A program made the translations under genes and the position numbers. DNA of 52,349 nucleotides from Micavibrio sp. (lineage in GTDB: Bacteria > Patescibacteriota > Minisyncoccia > Moranbacterales > GCA-2747515): the NCBI GenBank assembly GCA_020718085.1, contig DYDB01000002.1, forward strand, positions 1 through 52,349, given 5' to 3'. The stretch's first letter is position 1, and the number at the start of each line of letters is the position of its first letter. The notes under the pieces are model-generated. The model saw only the letters and a program-made list of their open reading frames with translations. It searched no databases and was not told the origin of the DNA. This document shows, piece after piece, positions 14,901 through 23,291 of this stretch.

Positions 14901-15388
14901 CGGAACTCAAATCTGCAGGACTGCCAGAGAGCGGAAAGATCAAACTTGTGGATGGAAAAACAGGACGACCATTTGATAATGAATCAACGGTTGGTGTGAT
15001 GTATATTATGAAGCTAAACCATTTAGTTGATGATAAGTTGCATATGCGTTCAATTGGACCATACTCACTTATCACACAGCAGCCACTTGGCGGTAAAGCA
15101 CAGTTTGGTGGACAGCGTTTTGGAGAAATGGAAGTATGGGCTTTGGAAGGTTATGGTGCAGCTCATACATTGCAAGAAATGTTGACGATCAAATCTGATG
15201 ATGTACTCGGACGCTCAAAAGCATACGAGGCGATTATCAAAGGTGAAGAGATCAAGAGTCCAAATCTTCCCGCATCATTTCATGTTCTAGTGAATGAATT
15301 AAAGGGCTTGTGTTTGGATGTGGAACTCATCGGACAGAGAGTCGAGTCAGATGAGAAGGGCGCACGAGATGCAGAAGGAGAAAAATAA
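11978..15388 (+). CDS. rpoB: DNA-directed RNA polymerase subunit beta
   Basis: A protein of 1136 residues from the ATG at 11978, preceded by GGGAGG (11965-11970) at good spacing; the longer frame from a TTG at 11936 is rejected for that reason. Landmarks include [20 protein letters not shown], the rifampicin region ([39 protein letters not shown] in parts), [16 protein letters not shown], and the C-terminal active-site region [13 protein letters not shown] and [20 protein letters not shown]. This is the catalytic beta subunit of the core enzyme. It is followed by rpoC after 36 nt. The upstream L10/L7-L12 genes common in other bacteria are absent. Confidence 0.98.
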   Translation: [1136 protein letters not shown]

Positions 15389-15424
15389 TGCATCAATGTA
15401 TTAAATCTAAACTTTATCAAACAT

Positions 15425-18400
15425 ATGGAAAATGTAACAAAAGTAAGTGATTTCGATAGCGTCCGACTCCGTCTTGCAAGTCCAGAAAATATTCTTGAGT
15501 GGTCACATGGTGAGATCACAAAACCAGAAACAATCAATTATCGTACGCAACGTTACGAAATGGATGGTTTGTTCTGCGAGCGCATTTTTGGTCCATCAAA
15601 GGATTGGGAATGTTATTGTGGAAAATATAAGCGTATTCGTTATAAGGGAATCACCTGTGATAAATGTGGTGTAGAAGTGACGCGATCGATCATTCGTCGT
15701 GAACGTATGGGGCATATTCAACTTGCCGTACCTGTATCACACATTTGGTTCTTGCGAGGCGTGCCAAGTAAGATCGGTCTTGCACTTGGACTTTCTCCGC
15801 AGGCATTGGAAAAAGTGATTTATTTTTCGTCATATATTGTGACAGATGTGGATAATGACGCGCGTGAAAAAGCGATGGAGAATCTTGAAAGTGAATTCAA
15901 ACATAAGCAAAAAGATCTGAAAGCAAGTGGCGATGATGAACGTATGCAAGAACTTAAAAAACAGTTCCGCAACAAACGTGACGCACTGCGTAACCTTGCA
16001 CTCTATCAAATTTTGAGTGAGGTGGAATATTTCAATCTTTCTACAAGCTTTGGACAGGTGTTCACAGCCGGTATCGGTGCAGAAGCAGTGCGTGATATTT
16101 TGGTGGATATGAATGTTGAGGGAATGATGAAATTACTCGCATCACAACTTGATGACGCAGATTCCATTCTCAAGAAAAAAATTCTCAAACGTATCAAATT
16201 TTTTCAAGGTATCAAAAAAGCCCACATTAATTTGGAATGGATGTTGCCAACTGTTATTCCAGTAATTCCACCAGATCTTCGCCCGATGGTTGCTTTGGAT
16301 GGTGGTCGTTTTGCAACATCAGATCTCAATGACTTATATCGTCGTATCATCAATCGTAATAATCGTTTGAAGAAGTTGCTCGAATTACGTGCACCTGAGG
16401 TTATTACGCGTAATGAAAAACGTATGCTGCAAGAAGCAGTTGATGCGCTATTTGATAACTCGGCAAGACGTGGACAAGCGTCTGTTGCGGCATCAACCGG
16501 ACAGCGACGTCCGTTACGTTCTCTCGCAGATTCTCTCAAAGGAAAGCAGGGACGTTTCCGTCAAAACCTTTTGGGTAAGCGCGTTGATTATTCCGGACGT
16601 AGCGTAATCGTAATCGGTCCGCAGCTCAAGCTTCATCAAGCTGGTTTGCCAAAACGCATGGCATTGGAGCTTTTCAAGCCATTTATCATCAATAAATTGA
16701 TCGAACGTGAGTATGCGCACAATGTGCGTACAGCGGGTCGTATGGTGGACAATGAAACAGAAGAAGCTTATGAAATTTTGGATGATATCATTTCGCATCA
16801 CTATGTCATGCTTAACCGTGCACCAACCCTTCACCGTTTGTCTATTCAGTCATTCCAACCTGTTTTGATCGAAGGTAAAGCAATTCAGTTACATCCAATG
16901 GTATGTGCAGCATTTAATGCTGACTTCGATGGAGATCAGATGGCTGTACATGTACCATTGACAGACAAGGCTCGTGAGGAAAGCGCAAATATCATGCTTT
17001 CATCGAAGAACTTGATCAAGCCAGCTAGCGGTGAGCCAATCACCACACCGTCTTTGGATCTTGTATTGGGCATCTATTATCTTACACATATCCGTCCAGG
17101 CGCAAAGGGTGAAGGAAAGATCTTTGCAAGTGTTGATGAAGCAATTCTCGCATATCAATGTGATGCAATTGCGGTCAATGCCGAGATCACAATGCTTTAT
17201 GAAGGTAAAGTGTACAAAACATCAGTTGGACGAGGTATGTTCAATGATATTTTGCCGCAGTCAATGCGATTCTTAAATCAAGAGATGACAAAGAAAGAAT
17301 TGAAAGATGCTGTTGCAAAAATGATCGAGACAGTTGGGCAAGAAGAAACAGCTGCATTTATCGATCGTGTAAAGAACCTTGGCTTCAAGAATGTGACACT
17401 CTCTGGTATCAGCTGGGGCATGGATGATCTTGCAGTGCCTGTGGAAAAGAAGGCTATTCTTGCGGATGCACAGAAAAAAGTTGAAGATGTCAAAGAAAGT
17501 TTCAACATGGGACTTTTGACAAATGAAGAGCGTAAGAATCGTACAATTGATATTTGGAATAAGGCAAAAGATGATATTACAGATGTTGTGCGTGCAGGTT
17601 TGGACAAAGAAGGTCCTGTGTATTCCATGGTGTATTCCAAAGCTCGTGGTAGCGAATCTGTTGTGGTACAGATGACCGGTATGAAGGGTCTTATGGCTGG
17701 TGCAACAGGTGAGACATTGGAATTGCCTGTGCGCAGCTCATACAAAGAAGGTCTTGATGTGTTGGAGTACTTTATTTCTACGCATGGAGCACGTAAAGGT
17801 ATGGCTGATACAGCACTTCGTACGGCAACTGCCGGATACCTTACGCGTCGTTTGGTTGACGTGGCACAGGACGTGATCGTCACGGAAGAGAACTGTGGAG
17901 ATCGTACAGGTGGATATGTCTATCGTGAAGATTCAGATCGCATTGGTATTGTTTTTGCATCACGGGTAGAAGGACGTACATCTGCTGGTGCGATCAAGCA
18001 TCCAAAAACAGATAAGGTAATTGTAGAATCTGGTGTATTGATCGACAAAAAACAAGCACAAGAGATCGATAAATCTGGTGTGGATAAGGTAAAAATTCGT
18101 ACTGCAACATCTTGTAAAACACTTCGCGGTATTTGCCAAAAATGTTATGGTGTTGATCTTGGACGTAAAGACTTGGTGGCACTTGGACAAGCTGTGGGAA
18201 CGGTTGCGGCACAAGCGATTGGTGAGCCTGGTACACAGTTGACAATGCGTACCTTCCACATCGGAGGTGTTGCGGGATCTGATATCACACAAGGTTTGCC
18301 TCGTGTAGAAGAAATTTTTGAAGCACGTACGCCAAAAGGTGAGTCTGTCATTTCTGAGATCGATGGTTCAGTTGTTGAAGTTGAAGATGCTGGCGGCAAA

Positions 18401-18997
18401 ACTGTGACGATCGTGATCGAAAAAGAAGGAAAGCGCAAACAGCAAAAGAAATATAATGTGCCATCGAATTCAACGATCAATGTAAAGAAGGGTGATCTTG
18501 TTGCAAAAGGTACACAACTTAATGATGGTCATATTGATCTCAAAAAGTTGTATGAGACAATGGGCAAAGAAGATGTGCATCGTTACATTGTGCGCGAGAT
18601 CCAAGAGATCTATGCATCACAAGGTGAGGGTATCAATGATAAGCATGTTGAGATCATCATTCGACAAATGTTCTCTCGTATTCGTATTACAGAGGCTGGC
18701 GATACAACTCTCATTCCAGGTGAAATTGTGGAAATGAGCGAATTCAATGATGCAAATATTGAGGCACAAGAGCAAAAGGGTAGAGATGCTGAAGGTGAAC
18801 CTATGATCCTCGGTATTACCAAAGTTGCTCTTTCTACTGAATCTTTCTTATCAGCAGCATCTTTCCAAGAGACTGCACGCGTACTTATAAACGCAGCAAT
18901 TACTGGAAAGAAAGATCATCTCCGCGGTCTCAAAGAAAATGTGATTATCGGACGATTGATCCCAGCTGGAACTGGATTCCGCCAAGGGAAGAAATAA
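15425..18997 (+). CDS. rpoC: DNA-directed RNA polymerase subunit beta'
   Basis: A protein of 1190 residues. The N-terminal zinc site is C63-x-C65-x12-C78-x2-C81. The catalytic loop NADFDGDQMAVH lies at about 498-509 and holds the three Asp that bind Mg. The bridge helix/trigger-loop region includes GMKGLMAGATGETLELPV and ARKGMADTALRTATAGYLTRRLVDV. A second zinc cluster (SCKTLRGICQKCYG) and the C-terminal LGITKVALSTESFLSAASFQET are present. It is the second gene of the rpoBC operon, ending in a clear terminator. The length is near the usual 1200, so there are no large lineage-specific insertions. Confidence 0.98.
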   Translation: MENVTKVSDFDSVRLRLASPENILEWSHGEITKPETINYRTQRYEMDGLFCERIFGPSKDWECYCGKYKRIRYKGITCDKCGVEVTRSIIRRERMGHIQLAVPVSHIWFLRGVPSKIGLALGLSPQALEKVIYFSSYIVTDVDNDAREKAMENLESEFKHKQKDLKASGDDERMQELKKQFRNKRDALRNLALYQILSEVEYFNLSTSFGQVFTAGIGAEAVRDILVDMNVEGMMKLLASQLDDADSILKKKILKRIKFFQGIKKAHINLEWMLPTVIPVIPPDLRPMVALDGGRFATSDLNDLYRRIINRNNRLKKLLELRAPEVITRNEKRMLQEAVDALFDNSARRGQASVAASTGQRRPLRSLADSLKGKQGRFRQNLLGKRVDYSGRSVIVIGPQLKLHQAGLPKRMALELFKPFIINKLIEREYAHNVRTAGRMVDNETEEAYEILDDIISHHYVMLNRAPTLHRLSIQSFQPVLIEGKAIQLHPMVCAAFNADFDGDQMAVHVPLTDKAREESANIMLSSKNLIKPASGEPITTPSLDLVLGIYYLTHIRPGAKGEGKIFASVDEAILAYQCDAIAVNAEITMLYEGKVYKTSVGRGMFNDILPQSMRFLNQEMTKKELKDAVAKMIETVGQEETAAFIDRVKNLGFKNVTLSGISWGMDDLAVPVEKKAILADAQKKVEDVKESFNMGLLTNEERKNRTIDIWNKAKDDITDVVRAGLDKEGPVYSMVYSKARGSESVVVQMTGMKGLMAGATGETLELPVRSSYKEGLDVLEYFISTHGARKGMADTALRTATAGYLTRRLVDVAQDVIVTEENCGDRTGGYVYREDSDRIGIVFASRVEGRTSAGAIKHPKTDKVIVESGVLIDKKQAQEIDKSGVDKVKIRTATSCKTLRGICQKCYGVDLGRKDLVALGQAVGTVAAQAIGEPGTQLTMRTFHIGGVAGSDITQGLPRVEEIFEARTPKGESVISEIDGSVVEVEDAGGKTVTIVIEKEGKRKQQKKYNVPSNSTINVKKGDLVAKGTQLNDGHIDLKKLYETMGKEDVHRYIVREIQEIYASQGEGINDKHVEIIIRQMFSRIRITEAGDTTLIPGEIVEMSEFNDANIEAQEQKGRDAEGEPMILGITKVALSTESFLSAASFQETARVLINAAITGKKDHLRGLKENVIIGRLIPAGTGFRQGKK

Positions 18998-19024
18998 ATT
19001 ATTATTTCTCTTGAGCACATGTGA

Positions 19025-19053
19025 AAAACCACCCGTTTAGAGCGGGTGGTTTT
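19025..19053 (+). terminator. Terminator of rpoBC
   Basis: An 11-bp perfect stem (19025-19035 with 19043-19053) with a 7-nt loop and a T-tract lies 27 nt after the rpoC stop. Confidence 0.9.
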
Positions 19054-19097
19054 TTGTTTGTTATGATAGATGCAAAAAAAATCACAAAAAAAATCAC

Positions 19098-19128
19098 TGT
19101 CATTTCGACCGAAGTGGAGGAATCTCGC
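19098..19128. repeat. Short element of TGTCATTTCGACCGAAG type
   Basis: A 31-bp segment beginning TGTCATTTCGACC and continuing with a GAAGTGGAGGAATCTCGCG-like half. From memory, near-identical elements are repeated in many intergenic regions of unrelated genomes, notably Bacteroidota. Only one copy is in this window, so its repeat nature here is inference. Confidence 0.4.
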
Positions 19129-19181
19129 GTTGACACATAAGGTATATTTTATAAGTTTTTCAAGATCGGATGTTTGATTTT

Positions 19182-19210
19182 TTTACAAAATAATCACTTT
19201 TCTCTATACT
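19182..19210 (+). promoter_or_regulatory. Promoter of a candidate small RNA
   Basis: TTTACA (19182-19187) and TATACT (19205-19210), one mismatch each from consensus, have a 17-bp spacer. No open reading frame follows; the predicted start near 19217 leads into a structured region. Confidence 0.6.
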
Positions 19211-19216
19211 GAAAGG

Positions 19217-19362
19217 TAGTAAGTTGCTACATGTGAGCGAGTGACGAAAAACCACACTGATAGTGTTTGGCAAAGAAAGTTCTGCCATTCGGTAGCGCAT
19301 CCAGTGCTCTCGTAGCAAAAATCCCCACAAGAGAAATCTTTGTGGGGATCATTATTTATTTT
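19217..19362 (+). ncRNA. Candidate structured small RNA between rpoC and suf
   Basis: A non-coding stretch of about 140 nt with its own promoter and terminator. TTGCTAC (19224-19230) pairs with GTAGCAA (19312-19318) and closes the molecule. GAGC (19235-19238) pairs with GCTC (19306-19309) just inside. Inside are two hairpins: ACACT-GAT-AGTGT (about 19253-19265) and CTGCC-ATTC-GGTAG (about 19282-19295). The terminator stem at 19321-19349 follows at once. It does not match tRNA, SRP RNA, 6S or RNase P as I know them. The evidence is structure and promoter only, so identity and expression are open. Confidence 0.45.
19321..19349. terminator. Bidirectional terminator between the candidate RNA and sufCBD
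   Basis: ATCCCCACAA (19321-19330) pairs with TTGTGGGGAT (19340-19349). T-rich sequence flanks it on the plus side, and a run of A on the other side gives a T-tail for the minus strand, where the sufD stop lies 6 nt away. Confidence 0.85.
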
Positions 19363-19889
19363 TTATATTGCACTATATCTTTCAAAAATCCTTCGATCAA
19401 AAGATCGTGCGCGTTTGGCAGTGTAATACCGCGACTCATGAGATATTCTAGTTGATCATAGTCAAGCGGGGTTGTCTGAGAAGTGTGTGTGCAATGGACG
19501 TCATGTGGAGCAATTTCCAATTGAGGCATGCTGATCATGTGTGCCGATGGAGATAAGAGAATGTTTTTGTTTTTAAAGTCGGCTGTTGTTTCAGTAGCAT
19601 CTTTTTCCACATGAATTTTTCCGCATACTTGTAATTGTGCCGAGTCTTTCAAAACGCTCTTTATCAATGCAAAACTTTTTGCACGAGGCGCTGTGTGAAT
19701 TTGTGCGATAGTTACTGTGAACTGGTCAGTCTCCTTTCCACGGTAAAGCCCGTAGATCTCAACGTCTGCTTGTTCTGTGGCGATTGTAAAAGACAATTCT
19801 GCGCTGATATTTTCAAAATAAAAAATATGTTTACCTGGAGTGGTAATTGTGTAATCTTTTATACTGTTCTCTGTGATATGCGTATACAT
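19356..19889 (-). CDS. sufD: Short SufD-like Fe-S assembly protein
   Basis: A protein of 177 residues, less than half the usual SufD of about 400. It keeps only the beta-helix core end and the C-terminal helices: QLEIAPHDVHCTHTSQ matches the SufD region around the conserved His, and LDYDQLEYLMSRGI matches the LD-x2-x-L-FYL-x-SRG segment shared by SufB and SufD. In the SufBC2D complex SufD pairs with SufB and helps build the cluster on SufB. It starts 3 nt after the sufB stop and is the last gene of sufCBD. The long N-terminal helical domain is missing, a reduced form rather than a break, since the start fits the operon spacing. Confidence 0.8.
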   Translation of the reverse strand: MYTHITENSIKDYTITTPGKHIFYFENISAELSFTIATEQADVEIYGLYRGKETDQFTVTIAQIHTAPRAKSFALIKSVLKDSAQLQVCGKIHVEKDATETTADFKNKNILLSPSAHMISMPQLEIAPHDVHCTHTSQTTPLDYDQLEYLMSRGITLPNAHDLLIEGFLKDIVQYKK

Positions 19890-19892
19890 AAT

Positions 19893-21305
19893 TTATCTGA
19901 CGAAACGTTCCATTTCTAAATTAATTAGGCGATAGAGTTCCACGGAATATTCGAGAGGAATCTCCTTGGTAATTTCTTCAATAAATCCATTCACCATCAT
20001 ACTACGTGCTTGCGTCTCTGTAAGTCCGCGGGACATGGCATAAAATAATTTTTCTTTATCAAGACATTCGATACTTGCCTCGTGCGAAACTTTTGCTGAA
20101 TTGTTTTGAATGTCCATCGTTGGATATGTGTTTGATCGTGAAAGATCATCAAGGAGCATTGCGTCACACTGCGTATAGCTTTTTACATCATGTGCTTTTT
20201 TTGCAACTGTGATCAATCCGCGATAAGTGGATATGCCACCACCGAGAGAGATGGATTTGGAAATGATGTGTGACGTGGTATGCGATGCAAGGTGCATCAT
20301 TTTTGCACCCGCATCGATTGTCTGTTCTGTGTTTGCCAGCGCCATAGAGATCACGCTACCACGCGCATTTTTTCCTGTGAGGAGAACGGTGGGATATTTC
20401 ATAGTTGTGCCGGATCCGAGATTGCAATCGATCCATTCCATTGTGGCACCTTCCTCTGCTCTTGCGCGTTTGGTGACAAGGTTAGAAATATTTTTACTCC
20501 AGTTTTGAATTGTTGTATAGCGGATCCTTGCATTTTTGAGAGCAAATATTTCCACCACAGCCGCATGAAGTGATTGTGTAGAATATGCTGGGGCTGTGCA
20601 ACCTTCAATATAATGTACAGATGAGCCTTCATCGGCAATGATGAGCGTGCGTTCAAATTGTCCAAAACGTTCTGCATTTATACGAAAATATGCTTGCAAA
20701 GGAAGTTTGACATGTACATTTTTTGGGATATAAATAAATGATCCGCCAGACCATACAGCGGAATTTAGTGCAGCAAATTTATTATCTGTCGGAGGAATGA
20801 GCTTACCAAAATATTTTTTTACAATATCTGGATATGTGCGTACGGCACTATCCATGTCACAAAAGATCACGCCCTGTTCTGTCAGTTCTTTGTGTATGGA
20901 TTCATAGATCACTTCGCTTTCATATTGTGCACTTACTCCGGCGAGCCAGTTCTTTTCGTGTTCAGGTACTCCGATGCGATCATACGTTTCTTTGATCTCC
21001 TGTGGTAAGTCATTCCAATTTGCAGATTTTTTGTCTGTGGCACGAAGAAAATATACTATATCGTCAAAATTAATTTTGGATAAATCAGGCCCCCATGAAG
21101 GAAGGTCTTTTTTTGTAAAAATATCATATGCTTTCAATCGAAAGCCTTGCATCCATTTGTTCTCATTTTTGTAATCACTGATCGTACGTACGATGTCTGC
21201 ATTGATACCACGCCTCGCTTTTGTTACAGAAATCTCCGGCATGGAAAAATCATGCTTTTGCGCAAATGTTGGATCTATATTGTTTTGCCTAGGATGATCT
21301 GACAT
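19893..21305 (-). CDS. sufB: Fe-S cluster assembly scaffold SufB
   Basis: A protein of 470 residues, the normal SufB length. Landmarks are WAGVSAQYESEVIY-like sequence near 125, GVIFCDMDSAVRTYPDIVKKYFGKLIPP, AALNSAVWSGGSFIYIPKNV, the core SKSISLGGGISTYRG followed by VKSYTQCDAMLLDD (the conserved Cys), and KVSHEASIECLDKEKLFYAMSRGL at the C-terminus. SufB receives sulfur and iron and assembles clusters with SufC and SufD. It sits between sufC (2 nt away) and sufD (3 nt away). No sufS or sufU is adjacent in the window. Confidence 0.95.
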   Translation of the reverse strand: MSDHPRQNNIDPTFAQKHDFSMPEISVTKARRGINADIVRTISDYKNENKWMQGFRLKAYDIFTKKDLPSWGPDLSKINFDDIVYFLRATDKKSANWNDLPQEIKETYDRIGVPEHEKNWLAGVSAQYESEVIYESIHKELTEQGVIFCDMDSAVRTYPDIVKKYFGKLIPPTDNKFAALNSAVWSGGSFIYIPKNVHVKLPLQAYFRINAERFGQFERTLIIADEGSSVHYIEGCTAPAYSTQSLHAAVVEIFALKNARIRYTTIQNWSKNISNLVTKRARAEEGATMEWIDCNLGSGTTMKYPTVLLTGKNARGSVISMALANTEQTIDAGAKMMHLASHTTSHIISKSISLGGGISTYRGLITVAKKAHDVKSYTQCDAMLLDDLSRSNTYPTMDIQNNSAKVSHEASIECLDKEKLFYAMSRGLTETQARSMMVNGFIEEITKEIPLEYSVELYRLINLEMERFVR

Positions 21306-21307
21306 AG

Positions 21308-22024
21308 TTATTTCTGGTAACCCTCATTCTCGATCTTCTCTGCAAGTGAGGCATTTCCATGTTCAGTAATTATGCCGTTTTGCATCACAAGAACCTCATC
21401 AACGGGGAGTTGTGAGAGAATACGATTATAATGTGTGATAATAATAAATGTCTTCTGTGAGTCAGTGTCTTTCATTTGTGCGATAAATGCAGAAATTTTT
21501 ATGAGAGCATCTATATCCACACCAGTGTCGATCTCATCTAAAAAAATATATTTTGGATCAAGGATCCCAGCTTGAAGCATTTCCATCTTTTTGCGTTCAC
21601 CACCGCTAAAATCTTCATTGAGGGATCGTGTGAGAAGCTCTTTTTTTATCTCCAGATTACATGCCATTTTATTGATCTTTTCCAAAAGAACCTCGCTTGT
21701 GACAATGTCACGTGAAATTGCCGTGCGGAGCAGTTGTTGCACGGTTACGCCAGGAATTGCGAGCGGAGATTGTGGCGCTAAAAAGATCCCCATATGCGCG
21801 CGTTCGTGTGGAGGAAGTTTTGTGATATTTTTTTTATGTAAGGTGATATTGCCGGAAATAACGTCAAATGCCGGGTCGCCCATGATCGTTTTTGCAAAGG
21901 TGCTTTTCCCAGAGCCATTGACGCCCATAATGGCATAGATCTTGCCAGGTAAAAAATCAAAAGAAATATCGTGGAGAATTTCTTTATGTGCTGTTTTAAC
22001 AGTAATTTTTTGAATAGAAAGCAT
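21308..22024 (-). CDS. sufC: Fe-S assembly ATPase SufC
   Basis: A protein of 238 residues. ABC ATPase with Walker A GVNGSGKST (34-42), signature FSGGERKKMEMLQ in the form typical of SufC, and Walker B with IFLDEIDTGVDIDA. SufC hydrolyses ATP to drive shape changes in the SufBC2D scaffold. First gene of the sufC-sufB-sufD unit. The start ATG at 22024 has no Shine-Dalgarno. The sequence upstream (22025-22210) contains a GATCT-AA-AGATC palindrome (about 22068-22079), but I could not assign a promoter or an IscR/SufR-type site with confidence. Confidence 0.95.
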   Translation of the reverse strand: MLSIQKITVKTAHKEILHDISFDFLPGKIYAIMGVNGSGKSTFAKTIMGDPAFDVISGNITLHKKNITKLPPHERAHMGIFLAPQSPLAIPGVTVQQLLRTAISRDIVTSEVLLEKINKMACNLEIKKELLTRSLNEDFSGGERKKMEMLQAGILDPKYIFLDEIDTGVDIDALIKISAFIAQMKDTDSQKTFIIITHYNRILSQLPVDEVLVMQNGIITEHGNASLAEKIENEGYQK

Positions 22025-22213
22025 AGATTTATTCTTTGAATCCCTTTTTATGTCAGAGGTAAAATTGATCTAAAGATCAGGTTCTTTGACTAATGGGGAT
22101 GTAAATGTAGAAACGTGGATTAGGTGTACAATTTGTGACTCCATTAAAGACTAATTCTCAGAAAAAAGAAAATAGTATATGTACTTGTGGAGCCCATATC
22201 GTACGATATAGGG

Positions 22214-22300
22214 CGGAGGCGGAGGGATTCGAACCCCCGGTCCCCGTGAAGGGACTTCGGTTTTCAAGACCGATGCGTTCAACCGCTCTGCCACGCCTCC
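22214..22300 (-). tRNA. tRNA-Ser(UGA)
   Basis: The acceptor stem GGAGGCG (22300-22294) pairs with CGCCTCC (22221-22215), with discriminator G. Anticodon TGA sits in the loop CTTGAAA within stem CGGT/ACCG. A long variable arm typical of class II serine tRNAs is present, and the T-arm contains GGTTCGAATCC. CCA is not encoded (GCCC follows). Confidence 0.95.
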
Positions 22301-22441
22301 AGGATTTTTTTAATTTACAATTACTGTATAAATGTAGGATAATTAAGCGGTTTTTTCTGCATTTGATACAGCACTTATCATAGCAGGTGGTGGGGAATTT
22401 GTAAATATGGTATGATGTACATGTGAAAATAAAAAACCATT

Positions 22442-23209
22442 ATGAAAATGAATCTACGTGAAAACAAGATTGATAAGTTTTCTGCTCCAAAGAAAAAGAA
22501 TTTTTTTGGTTTTTTGAAAAAAGGGCAAGAGCCAAAAAAGATCGAACCGGCAAAAAAAATACAGCAAATTTCTGCACCAGAGCAACCACAACTTTTAAAA
22601 TCAGCACATGTTGATCGATTGGATTTGCCACAAAAAAAACAGTGGGTGCGCAAAGAGACTGAGAGATCAGTTGTAAAAGAGCTTTTGGACTTTCAAGAAA
22701 ATCATCAGCATATTGAAGAGCATTCCCGATACATCAAAGAATCTCCAGATGATGTTTTGGCACATTGGCGCGGTCCGGAATTTGAACATTACCCACGTGA
22801 TCGACAATGGTATGTGGGAGCAGCATTGATCCTTTGTGCAATCATTGTGTATGCGATCTTTACGGACAGTATTATCATGGCAATTGTTTTTATCCTTGTA
22901 GGACTTACGGGATATTTGCTTTTGTCACGACCGCAGAAGGTGATCGATTTCGCAATTACATACGACGGTGTTTTGGTGGGTGATGAGATGTATAAGTATG
23001 ATGAGATCAAATCATTTTGGATCTTTTATGAACCACCACACACACGCGTGATCAGTTTGCATATGAGAGGTCATTTTCGTCCATATCTGCATATCCCACT
23101 ACATCAGATCGATCCGGTAATTGTACTTGAGGACCTCAGACAATTTATTCCAGAGATCAAGCAGGAGCAGGGATTCATTGATATCTTTGAAAGGCTGTTG
23201 AGAATGTAG
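22442..23209 (+). CDS. Two-span membrane protein of unknown function
   Basis: A protein of 255 residues. A basic, Lys-rich N-terminus (1-60) precedes a charged linker. Two membrane spans with a short turn lie at about 122-158 (WYVGAALILCAIIVYAIF, then IIMAIVFILVGLTGYLLL). The cytoplasmic C-terminal domain of about 95 residues (VIDFAITYDGVLVGDEMYKYDEIKSFWIFYE in parts) has the strand pattern of PH-like domains that follow two spans in YdbS/YcxB-type proteins. Proteins of this build are frequent in Patescibacteria. The GVLVGDEMYKYDEI segment resembles the family turn. No enzymatic motif is visible. Confidence 0.7.
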   Translation: MKMNLRENKIDKFSAPKKKNFFGFLKKGQEPKKIEPAKKIQQISAPEQPQLLKSAHVDRLDLPQKKQWVRKETERSVVKELLDFQENHQHIEEHSRYIKESPDDVLAHWRGPEFEHYPRDRQWYVGAALILCAIIVYAIFTDSIIMAIVFILVGLTGYLLLSRPQKVIDFAITYDGVLVGDEMYKYDEIKSFWIFYEPPHTRVISLHMRGHFRPYLHIPLHQIDPVIVLEDLRQFIPEIKQEQGFIDIFERLLRM

Positions 23210-23291
23210 ATTTAAAAGCATATTTTGCTTACGTTGACTTTTTCGTTATTTTCGTGTAGAATGACTCTTGTTACGTTTTTTGTTATGTAAT

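Noticed and set aside
19130-19135. TTGACA as a second promoter before the candidate RNA
   Set aside because: No acceptable -10 at 16-18 bp; the TTTACA/TATACT pair at 19182 is much better.
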